NCBI GenBank assembly: GCA_029204045.2
Contig: CM055072.1
Location: 2,441,014 to 2,505,013 of the forward strand
Source of the DNA: Tillandsia leiboldiana
Lineage: Eukaryota > Streptophyta > Magnoliopsida > Poales > Bromeliaceae
Length of the DNA stretch: 64,000 nt
Reading direction: 5' to 3'
Each line of letters starts with the position of its first letter. Position 1 is the stretch's first letter. A program made the position numbers and the translations under genes. The notes below the pieces were generated by a model that searched no databases, was not told the origin of the DNA, and was given only the letters and a program-made list of their open reading frames with translations. Below, in pieces: positions 55,152 to 64,000 of the stretch.

Positions 55152-55617
55152 GGAGAGAAGATAATAAAAAAATAAAAAAGAGAGAAAAAAAAACCCTAGA
55201 AAGAAGCTTTGCATATGAGGAGAGGAAGACTAGGAGTCGTACGGTACAAGAGGAGGAAGGAAGAAGTAGGAGGGATATGGAAAATTGATGGATAAACTCA
55301 CTTAGGTCCCTCAACTTATTAATTATTTATATCTTAAATAAGGATTTAAGATCTTTTACCAATATTTACTTTTAAATGCTAGTAATTAAAGTTTCTTAGT
55401 GGCATTAAAAGTAACTGCCGGTATTTAAATTATCTTTTACCGGCATTTAAAAATAAATATTGCTAAATATTCTTATTCACCAACAATAATTTGTAAATAT
55501 CGATAAATGATATATTTAGCAATAATTTTTAATAAATGCCAGTATATTTTGTATTTAGCAACATTTACTTAAATATTGCAACGAATAGTGCCGCTGTATG
55601 TCAAATTTCTAGTAGTG
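53720..55617. mobile_element. Non-autonomous CACTA element, TSD GGT
   Basis: Starts CACTACAAAAAAATTGTGAT and ends TTTCTAGTAGTG (inverse CACTACTAG), with a 3-bp duplication GGT on both sides (53717-53719, 55618-55620). Subterminal regions carry many short ACCGGCATTTA/TAAATGCCGGTA motifs in both orientations, as in En/Spm elements. The interior is AT-rich with a TA run (54570-54628) and a T tract; no transposase frame. 1898 bp. Confidence 0.9.
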
Positions 55618-55735
55618 GGTGTTGGAGGCTATTTTTAAAAATAGGTCCAACTTTCAGGTGTTGGGGGCTATTTATTTATGGGTTAAAAATATGTCCAACT
55701 TCCCCAACGGTGGGTTAAAAATACTTGTTAGAGAT

Positions 55736-56090
55736 AATGCTAATTAGTTAGAATTAGATTATCTAAGATATTTGGTTGGTTAAATTTTGATAAAGATAAA
55801 TCTAATTAGATAGGATATCTAATTAGAATATGATTTTGTGTAATAATCTATAAATAGATAGGTCGGGCTATTATTATCGTAAATGAAGCCGGAGTCGCCT
55901 TAATTAATTAGTGAGGCCAAAAAAGGACGTGTGGGCATGAAGTTATTTTTTCAATAAATGCAAGTTTAGTTTGCTTCCACCAAAACGTACCAGATTCTTT
56001 ATCTCTTCTTTTTTTCATTCTATTTTTGTGGTGATTCCTATATACCATAATAAGTATATAGAAAATATTTGGAGGCCCATCACCGTAACA
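55736..56090 (+). repeat. 5' LTR of the copia element
   Basis: Starts TGTTAGAGATAATGC and ends CACCGTAACA, 355 bp. TATA box TATAAATA at 55849-55856. Confidence 0.85.
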
Positions 56091-56092
56091 AG

Positions 56093-56105
56093 TGGTATCA
56101 GAGCC
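56093..56105 (+). other. Primer-binding site of the copia element
   Basis: TGGTATCAGAGCC, complementary to the 3' end of initiator tRNA-Met, two bases after the LTR. Confidence 0.9.
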
Positions 56106-56130
56106 TTGTTTTCAAGAGAAGAAGATACCG

Positions 56131-59100
56131 ATGGCATTTAACAGTGCCAATGGAGTTACACAAGGATTCCCAATATTCAAAGGAGACAATTATGATTTTT
56201 GGTGCGTGAAGATGCGGACGTTGCTGCGATCCCAAGATCTATGGGATTTTGTTGAAAAAGGATGTAAGGAAGCAACTGGAGAGAATCTGAAAAAAGATGC
56301 GAATGCGCTTTTCTTTATTCAACAATCTATTGACGACTCAATATTTTCCCACATTGCCGGCGCTACCCGATCGAAAGAAGCATGGGATATATTACAAAAG
56401 GAATACCAAGGTAACGAAAAGGTACTCAGAATTAAAATTCAAACTTTAAAAAGAAAATTTGAGACTTCATTTATGGAAGAAAAAGAAAATATTCATACCT
56501 TTTATTCTAGAGTTATGGAATTAGTTATCTTGATGCGTACCTATGGTGAACAAATTTCTGATCAAACAGTAGTTGAAAAAATTTTAAGAAGTTTGACGAA
56601 AAAATACGGTGATGTAGTTTCTGCTATAGAAGAAGCAAAAGATTTATCTAAATTATCTTGTAGCGAACTTCTTGGTTCTCTCTTAGCACATGAGGAACGA
56701 AAAGATAGAACAGAAAATTTTTCTGAGCATGCTTTTCAAAGCGAATCGAAAGGCAATGAAAAAGATAAAGCAGATACTTCTAATCGCCAAACTTCAGCAT
56801 CTGGAGACCATGATAGAGGTCGTGGTCGTGGTCGTGGCCGTGGTAGAGGTCGCAGCGGTAGATCGGGTGGATACAATAACAGAAACGGTGAAGGATCAAG
56901 TAATCAAAATCAGAGAACCTACAGAGGTAATGATCAGCCCCATAATTATAAAAATATTCAATGTTATTATTGTAAGAAATTTGGCCATATCGAGCGATTT
57001 TGTCGATTGAAACAACAAAACGCTAATTTTGCTCAAGGAAATAATGAAAACGATAATGTACTTTTTGCATGTCGTTCATTAGAAAAAGCTGCTAACAGTA
57101 TTTGGTATGTCGATAGTGGTTGTAGCAGTCACATGACAGGAAAAGAAGAGAACTTTATTAATTTGGATAAATCTGTTAAAGGCCGAGTGACGATGGGTGA
57201 TGGCTATGTTCAAGACGTGCATGGAAGAGGTACAATTGAGGCAAATATTTCAGGAATTCAAAAAATAAATAATGTTTTATATGTTCCTGGTTTGAATTCC
57301 AATCTTTTTAGTGTGGGCCAATTTTTGAAAGAAGGTTATTCGCTTATTTTTGAAGATTCTAGGTGCACTATTTATAAAGATAAATATAAAAGGGATTTAT
57401 TTTTTGAAGTTCCGATGACAGAAAATAAAGTTTTTCCTGTTCATGTTGCAATGAAAGTAGTGCTAGATGATGATTGGTTATGGCACTATAGATATGATCA
57501 TTTGAGTTTTAAGGGGCTTGATTTATTACATAAAAAGAATATGGTTGATGGTTTGCCTTTGGTGCATAATAATGGTTCTGTATGTGAAAGTTGTGTGTTA
57601 GGAAAGCAACACAGAGACTCTTTTCCAAGAAACAGCAATTGGAGAGCCAGAGAACCACTAGAATTGATACATGCTGATGTTTGTGGGCCGATGCAGACAT
57701 CGTCGCTCAGCAGCAATTATTATTTTGTGGTTTTCGTGGATGACTACAGTCGGATGATTTGGATTTATTTTATTAAAAATAAATCCGAAGCTTTTGATGT
57801 TTTTCGAAAATTTAAAAACTTGGTCGAAAACGAATCCGGTTATTATATTAAGACTCTCCGTACAGATCGAGGGGGAGAATTTATTTCTAATAAATTTAAA
57901 AATTTTTGTGAATCAAATGGTATTCGCAGGCAGTTGACAACCAGTTACACGCCTCAACAGAATGGCATTGCTGAGCGCAAAAATCGAAGTTTGGTAGAGA
58001 TGGCAAAAAGTATGTTGAAAGCGAAAGGACTTCCAAATAAATTTTGGGCAGAAGCGGTATCTACTGCAGCATACATTCTTAATAGAAGCCCAACTTTGGC
58101 GCTGGATAATATTACACCTTATGAAGCATGGACAGGTTGGAAACCGAAGGTAAAGCATTTTAAAATTTTTGGATCGGTTTCTTTTGTTCATATTCCATCA
58201 CAAAATAGGCAAAAATTGGATAATAATAGTAGCAAGTGTATTTTTGTGGGCTATAGCGAAAGAAGTAAAGCCTATCGATTTTATAATCATGTTACTAACT
58301 CCTTAATTATAAGTTGTGATGCTATATTTGATGAACAAAAAGGTTGGGATTGGAGTGCAAAAGTAAAGGATAATCCACTTCTGATGTTAGGAGATGAAAC
58401 TACTATTGAGAATAAGAACAATGGTGAAAATACTATAAGTACTGAAACAACACCACATGCTTCACCACGAATTTCTCCAGGAACTTCGCCTGAGACAACA
58501 CCGAGAAAGGTAAAATTGCTTAGTGAAATATATGAGCAGTGCATGTACACACAATGTGCAGAACCACAAACTTTCGAGGAAGCGGCAAAATCTGATGATT
58601 GATGTAAAGCTATGAATGAAAAAATTGCAGCGCTAGAGAAAAATAATACATGGGAGCTTGTTGAACCATCCACAGAAAAAGAAGTTATCGGGCTGAAATG
58701 GATATACAAGACAAAATATAAACCAGATGGATCGATCCAGAAATTAAAAGCACGTTTAGTTGCAAAAGGTTACTTACAGCAAGCAGGTATTGATTTTAAT
58801 GAAACCTTTGCACCCGTAGCTAGATAGGTATTGATTTTAATGAAACCTTTGCACCCGTAGCTAGATTTGATACTATCCGAACTGTTTTGGCTATGTCTGC
58901 ACAAAATAAATGGGAAGTTTTTCAATTTGATGTTAAATTAGCTTTTCTTAATGGATTTTTGGATGAAGAAGTTTTTGTTGAGCAGCCGCAGGGCTACAAA
59001 ATTAAAGGACAAGAAGATAAAGTCTACAGACTACGAAAGGCGTTATATGGATTAAAACAGGCACCAAGAGCCTGGTATAGTCGGATCGATTCGCACTTTA

Positions 59101-60146
59101 TTCAAAACGAATTTTCTAGAAGTGAAAGTGAACCCACACTTTATATCAAATCTCGAGGTATGGAGATTTTGATTGTCTGCCTTTATGTTGATGACTTGAT
59201 TTACACTGGAAACAGTACAGATTTGATCAATGATTTTAAGAGAAATATGATGATTGAATTTGAGATGACTGATCTTGGCCCCATGAGTTATTTTTTGGGT
59301 TTAGAGGTAAAGCAAGAAGATAATGGAATTTTTATCTGTCAGAAAAAATATCTTGATGATTTACTTGAGAAGTTTAATATGAAAAATTACAATCCTGTGC
59401 AAAATCCAATGGGTACGAATATGAAGCTATCATTGGATGATGGAGAAGAAAAAATTGATTCGAGTTTGTATAGAAGTTTGATTGGGAGTTTACTCTATAT
59501 TTGTAACAGTAGACTGGATATTATATATGCGACATCTTTGTTATCGAGATTTATGCAAAGCCCAAGTAAAATTCATTAGGGAGCGGCGAAAAGGATATTG
59601 AGATACTTGAAAGAAACAAGAGACTACGGACTGTGGTATACTAACACTAACGATTTTTACTTTTTTGGTTGTTCTGATAGTGATTGGGCAGGTTCGGTAG
59701 ATGATCGACGAAGCACGAGCGGGTTCGTCTTCAATTTTGGTGCAGGAGCAATATGTTGGTCTTCCAAAAAACAGCAGTCGACGGCTCTATCATCTTCTGA
59801 AGCCGAATACATAGCGGTTACGACTGCTACATGTCAAGCAATCTGGATGCGGCGAATCTTAACAGATTTGAAGTACGAGCAAAAAGATCCAACTGTAATT
59901 TATTGCGATAATCAATCGACTATCGCAATGGCGAAAAATCCAGTTCATCACAGCCGAACCAAACACATCGAACTGCGACATCATTTTATTCGTGAACAGA
60001 TCGCTAACGGCCAAGTCGAGTTGATACACTGCTCTACCGAAGAACAGATGGCCGATATTTTTACAAAGCCGCTACCATTGGAAAAATTCATATTTTGCCG
60101 AGAGAAGATCGGTGTGAAGAACATTAGCATTATGGGGGAGTGTTAG
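56131..60146 (+). pseudogene. Copia gag-pol polyprotein, three lesions
   Basis: Start ATG 56131 (MAFNSANG). In order: gag with WCVKMRTLLRSQDLWDFV; Arg-Gly-rich stretch; zinc knuckle CYYCKKFGHIERFC (about residue 277); protease VDSGCSSHMTG (about 326); pre-integrase HYRYDHLSF; integrase triad in HADVCGPM, RTDRGGEF and AERKNRSL; RT with KARLVAKGY and LYVDD; RNase H with DSDWAG and SEAEYIA. Lesions: TGA at 58600-58602 where the family has Trp before CKAMNEKI; a 41-bp tandem duplication (58785-58825/58826-58866) that shifts frame and brings TAG at 58825; TAG at 59577-59579 where the family has Trp before GAAKRI. Otherwise all segments share one frame. The stop TAG at 60144 is supplied by the first bases of the 3' LTR. 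Confidence 0.93.
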
Positions 60147-60234
60147 AGATAATGCTAATTAGTTAGAATTAGATTATCTAAGATATTTGGTTGGTTAAAT
60201 TTTGATAAAGATAAATCTAATTAGATAGGATATC
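60141..60234 (+). repeat. 3' LTR of the copia element, first 94 bp
   Basis: Identical to 55736-55829, then broken at ATATC by TGTAGTGAACCGG. The remainder is not in the window. Confidence 0.9.
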
Positions 60235-61299
60235 TGTAGTGAACCGGAATTTTGGTATATAAATAAATGTAAATAAAGGTGGTATGAAATACTAGTGTTA
60301 TGAAAGTTGGGGAAGTAAGGAACATTTGGACGCGAGTTAGGCCCAAATCGGGTTAAAATGGACAGATCTAAAAATGTATTTGAGAAAGGGGGCCTAGATT
60401 TTTAGTGCAAAATTCGCAGTGTCGGAAAATTCCGAGAAAATTACGGGAGTCCCGTAAATATATTTTAAGATCACAGAAAAAGTTTCGCGTTGATCGGATA
60501 CCCGATAGTGAGAACGGGCTCCGCCAACAGTGTCGAAAAATTCTGAGAAAATTACAGGAGCTGTGTAATTATGTTTTAAGGTCACAGTAAAAATTTCGTG
60601 TTGATCGGATACCCGGATTGCGAGAACGGGGTCCGCCAATGATTCTGGACACAGTAGGGCTTTGGTGACCCAGAAATGGCCAAAACTGAAAATTTAAATT
60701 TTTCTGTGGTAAATTAAGCTGAAACGAAGCCGCCTGTCAAGTTTGGACGGAAACGGACGAAAAAAAAATAGAAAACGAGACAAAAACGGATTTCCAAGAC
60801 GTGGGATGCGCACAGCTGGCGCGCACTTATGTGTGGGACGCGGCCACGTGGCCGCCCTTCCTCTTGCGTGGGCCGGGTGCACCCGGGTGGGTGTGGTGCA
60901 CCGGCCGGTGCACGGTGCACCGTGCACCGTGGACCGCCCCCTCCCCTTTTCCTCTTTTTCTTCTTCTTCTTCCTCCCCGCAAGCCACTTCTTCTCCTTCT
61001 TCGTTTCCTTCTTCATCCGAGAGTGAGGGAGAGTGAGGGAGAAGGTCGGGGAGTGTTGCGGCGAGGCATTGTGGGCATCGTGGAGCGCGCAAAATGCACC
61101 AAAAAGCCAGATGGACTACGCGATGCCGTCAAGGTAGGCCGTTTGTTATATTTTTGTGGTATTTCGGCACAGTTTCTATACTCCCTTTTGGATTATGGGT
61201 TTGACCCCTTTGCCCACATGCATGTTAGGGACCCAACTTCTCTGTGTCGTCTTACTGCTCGAGTTTTGCGGACGTTTTTGGCACGTCTCGTTTTGCGTG

Positions 61300-61820
61300 C
61301 CGACACGAGGTAAGTGCTCCGTTTTGCGCACAGGTTGGACTAGCGGACACCATTTGTCGAGTAGACTCTAATGATACGCTCTGTTTTACGTACAGGGCTG
61401 GAAAAAAAATGTGCATCGTTTTGCGTGCAATCCTATCGTAGAATGTGCACCGTTTTGCGTGCCAATACGGGTACGTGCTCCGTTTTGCGTGCGGGTTGGA
61501 CCAATGCGCACCATTTTACGTGTAGATTCTAATGTTGTGCATCATTTTTCGTGCAGGGCTAAGAAAAATATGCACCGTTTTGCGTGCAACCCTACAGTTA
61601 GACATGCACCGTTTTACGTGCAGTTTTGAGGTACGTGCACCGTTTCGCGTGCAGATCGTGTTGCCGCGCATCGTTTTGCGTGCCGGCTGAAGTGGCGCAC
61701 ACCATTTTTACGTATGGGTTTTAGTGACATGCATCGTTTTGCGTGCAGGGTTGTAGGACGTGCACCGTTTTGCGTGCGGACTCGAGGGACGTGCACCGTT
61801 TTGCGTGCAAGCTCGAGGAG
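61300..61820 (+). repeat. About 16 degenerate repeats of roughly 31 bp
   Basis: The core TGCACCGTTTTGCGTGC recurs every 28-36 bp (for example at 61411, 61446, 61571, 61604, 61635, 61731, 61760, 61792), with variable spacers. Reading frames through it are by-products of the repeat. Confidence 0.9.
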
Positions 61821-62380
61821 ACAAGTGGAATCGCGCGGAGACCAATTGCAAGTGTCTACGAGCAATTGGGGACACCACAAGGTGGGGAATTCTGCCGAAA
61901 ATGGGTGACCTCTCCCCTTGCTCCTTTGCTTTTCGATTCGAAGCATGATAGTAGCCTGTTAGAGGCGTTAGGTAATTATGAATAAGATTGCATGTTTAGA
62001 GGAACACAGATGGAAAATGCAACTGTTGGTTGCCAAAAAGGAGATAATTAATCTGCATGTCTAAAAGGAATTAGGGGAAAAATGTAATTCTTGACTTATC
62101 TAAATTGCTGATAATTGCATGCATAGATGATAAATATTATTTTTATGATGGATATGAAAATAATTGCATGCGTAGAAATGAGTAATTACTTGATGACTGT
62201 GATCATGTTAGGGTACAACCCTAGGAATCATGTGACATAAGGGAACAGAACTTGTTGGTAGTAAGACTAGGAGAAAACCTAGTTTAGGGGTTTGACGAGT
62301 GACATCAACTTAGGAGTTATCCTAGGAAGGATGAGTGGCATGGTCCTAGGTGATAACCTAAGGACACTGGATAGAGCGAT

Positions 62381-62683
62381 CAACATAGAGTCAGAAAACT
62401 CTAGGTGTATATGACATGGAACTTAGGTAAAGAGAACCTAAGGAGAACTAGTGTTCAACATAGAGTCAAGGAACTCTAGGATGAGTATGACATGGAACTT
62501 AGGTAAAGGGGACCTAAGGTGAACTAGTGATCAACATAGAGTCAAGGAACTCTAGGATGAGTATGACATGGAACTTGGGTAAAGGGGACCTAAGGTGAAC
62601 TAGTGATCAACATAGAGTCAAGGAACTCTAGGATGAGTATGACATGGAACTTAGGTAAAGGGAACCTAAGGTGATCCAGAGGA
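62381..62683 (+). repeat. Four 75/76-bp tandem repeats
   Basis: Units start at 62381, 62456, 62532 and 62608 with CAACATAGAGTCA. Each has two short stem-loops: TAGAGT...ACTCTA and CTTAGGT...ACCTAAG. Confidence 0.92.
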
Positions 62684-62739
62684 GTTTAAACTCACAGACA
62701 GAAATTAGAGTCAGTGTAACTCTAAGATAAAAGTGGAAC

Positions 62740-63095
62740 AGGAGATTAGAGTCAGTGTAACTCTAAGCTAAAAGTGGAACAGAAAAATAGAGTTAAGTTA
62801 ACTCTAGGATTCAGTAAGGAATCAAGAGAAGGGAAAAATGGATCAAGTGTGGAGACATGAAAGGGAAAACAGGAAATTAGAGTCGATGTAACTCTAAGTT
62901 AATAGTGGAACAGAAAAATAGAGTTAAGTTAACTCTATGATTCAGTAAGGAATCAAGAGAAGGGAAAAATGGATCAAGTGTGGAGACATGAAAGGGAAAA
63001 CAGGAAATTAGAGTCGATGTAACTCTAAGTTAATAGTGGAACAGGAAAATAGAGTTAAGTTAACTCTAGGATTCAATGAGGAATCAGGAAAGTGG
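62740..63095 (+). repeat. 131-bp tandem repeats (two full, one partial)
   Basis: Units start at 62740, 62871 and 63002. Each contains TAGAGT...AACTCTA and a near-palindromic TAGAGTTAAGTTAACTCTA, followed by GGAATCAAGAGAAGGGAAAA-type sequence. Confidence 0.92.
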
Positions 63096-63535
63096 GATAA
63101 GATCCCAAGGTTAAAGAGTTGATCAAATATAACCCTAGAAAGTCATAGGGTGTCTGGGCATATGGACAATAACTTTAACTTCAATTTGAGTTAAATAAAT
63201 GAAGGTGAAATGTTTAAGAGTCCAGGAGACTCTCTAATTATCCTTATGGCAAGACCTAGGATAAGAGGTAATAAATGTAAAAGGTAAAGTTTAATAGCAA
63301 GCTAAAAGCGGCTAAAAGAGCATATCGAGAATGTAAAGGGCGCATTCGAATTTGAGACTCGTCATGTGGAGCAGGACTCCCTGGGCAGTGACCCGTCGGA
63401 CGAGGTACTTTCGAAAGGCTAAAAGTGAAAGTAAAGAGCTAAATGCTTAAAGAAAGAGATTGCCAGTGGCAAAAAGGGAGCTACAAGCTCGTATAAGACA
63501 GAAAAGCAAGTGTTAAGAGCAAAGAGGCCAAGTGC

Positions 63536-63597
63536 TAAAGTAAAAGAGAAAGAAAAGAGAAAGAAAAGAAAAGAGAAAGAAAAGAAAAGAAAAAAAT
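63536..63597 (+). repeat. Purine tract of about 60 bases
   Basis: AAAGAGAAAGAAAAG-type sequence with no pyrimidine for most of its length; prone to triplex structure. Confidence 0.9.
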
Positions 63598-64000
63598 AAA
63601 ATGGGCGTACCTCCGGGGGTGAACGTACAACTGTCGGAGTTGGACAGGGTCCCTCTCCCGGGCAGCGACCCGTATGACAGGTTCTAGAGTACTCTTGTCA
63701 GAGTTGGGCAGTGACCCTATCGGGCAGTGTCCCGTATGACAAGTCCCCCCGGCAGGACGGGGTAACACTTGCGAGTGTTATCGGCAACCTTAGAAATCTT
63801 ATCTGATGGTAGCAGGACTACCGGGCTGGGGCCCGTTGGATAAGAATTTCTGAGGGTTAACTTAAATTAAACCACCATAGGGTAAAAGAATAAGAAGAAC
63901 AGAGAGTGACCAAGGTGGCCGGGTTAGGGTAACCCAGTATACAGCGGCTTAGTGGCCGAGTTGGTGGTTAGTTGCCTAGTGTGGCTAGACAGAGTAGTGC

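Larger units (their letters stand above)
55736..60234 (+). mobile_element. Ty1/copia element, 3' LTR interrupted
   Basis: 5' LTR 55736-56090, primer-binding site, gag-pol, polypurine tract ATGGGGGAG (60132-60140) and 94 bp of 3' LTR up to 60234, where another LTR element is inserted. The available 94 bp of the two LTRs are identical, so insertion was recent. The gag-pol frame nevertheless has three lesions. Confidence 0.93.
60235..64000 (+). mobile_element. Long LTR (LTR D) inserted in the copia 3' LTR, runs off the window
   Basis: Begins TGTAGTGAACCGG right after ATATC, the presumed target duplication. Architecture parallels LTRs A-C: a GC-rich part with a G-box (CACGTG 60845-60850) and a perfect 18-bp palindrome (60896-60913), then a long leader with tandem repeats and the gypsy-LTR style blocks GGGCAGYGACCCGT (63384, 63662, 63722). 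At least 3.77 kb; the end is not reached. No retroviral protein is encoded in the visible part. Confidence 0.75.

Noticed and set aside
60694..61313. Overlapping frames of 100-170 aa on both strands
   Set aside because: GC-rich promoter part and repeat array of LTR D; low-complexity translations.
61300..61820. CRISPR-like array of short repeats
   Set aside because: The repeats are degenerate, spacers are short and variable, the genome is plant nuclear and no cas genes exist.

Overview
The window is a plant nuclear segment, most likely from a monocot. It holds two ordinary intron-containing host genes in a dense bed of transposable elements. The monocot call is an inference from the very GC-rich first exons next to AT-rich introns and from the element types; the species cannot be fixed from the sequence. 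There are no tRNA genes, no CRISPR arrays and no bacterial genes.

Host genes. At 21895-26161 (+) is a six-exon gene for a secreted cyclase/kynurenine-formamidase-like protein (279 aa, metal-site motif HTGTHVDAPGH). At 29614-34343 (+) is a four-exon gene for TIC21/PIC1, a chloroplast inner-envelope protein (290 aa). Both exon models were built by joining reading frame across GT-AG introns. The first TIC21 exon carries a CCCTAA telomere-like array inside the transit-peptide region, and its third intron holds a complete miniature LTR element.

Left part (1-21 kb). This contains diverged direct repeats, a solo LTR derived from 5S rRNA sequence, several MITEs, a broken Ty1/copia element on the minus strand (about 7.1-10.2 kb) between 412-bp direct repeats, and three pieces of a Ty3/gypsy-type family with unusually long LTRs. 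The best of these is a complete 3743-bp solo LTR at 17112-20854 with target duplication CCATT. The upstream parts of these LTRs carry arrays of CACGTG G-boxes ahead of a TATA box.

Middle (26-47 kb). There is a complete 420-bp TRIM, three hAT-type elements with 8-bp target duplications, an interstitial telomere-like tract and a 3.6-kb inverted repeat at 40269-43863. The two arms of the inverted repeat each carry an intact head-to-head gag reading frame. The right arm runs on into a 3.76-kb LTR; the left arm ends inside a truncated 5S rRNA-like sequence.

Right part (47-64 kb). This holds a segmental duplication in which one copy preserves the empty site of a nested MITE pair, MULE-type MITEs with 9-bp duplications, a complete non-autonomous CACTA element (TSD GGT), a young but defective copia element (55736-60234), and the start of another long LTR inserted in the copia 3' LTR. 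That LTR is filled with ordered tandem repeats and runs off the window.

The most unusual item is the palindromic gag/LTR element, which could be transcribed into a long hairpin RNA. Next are the stem-loop tandem arrays of the 60-64 kb LTR and the young copia whose LTR segments match perfectly although its coding region has three lesions. No wholly new gene system was found; what stands out is transposon architecture.
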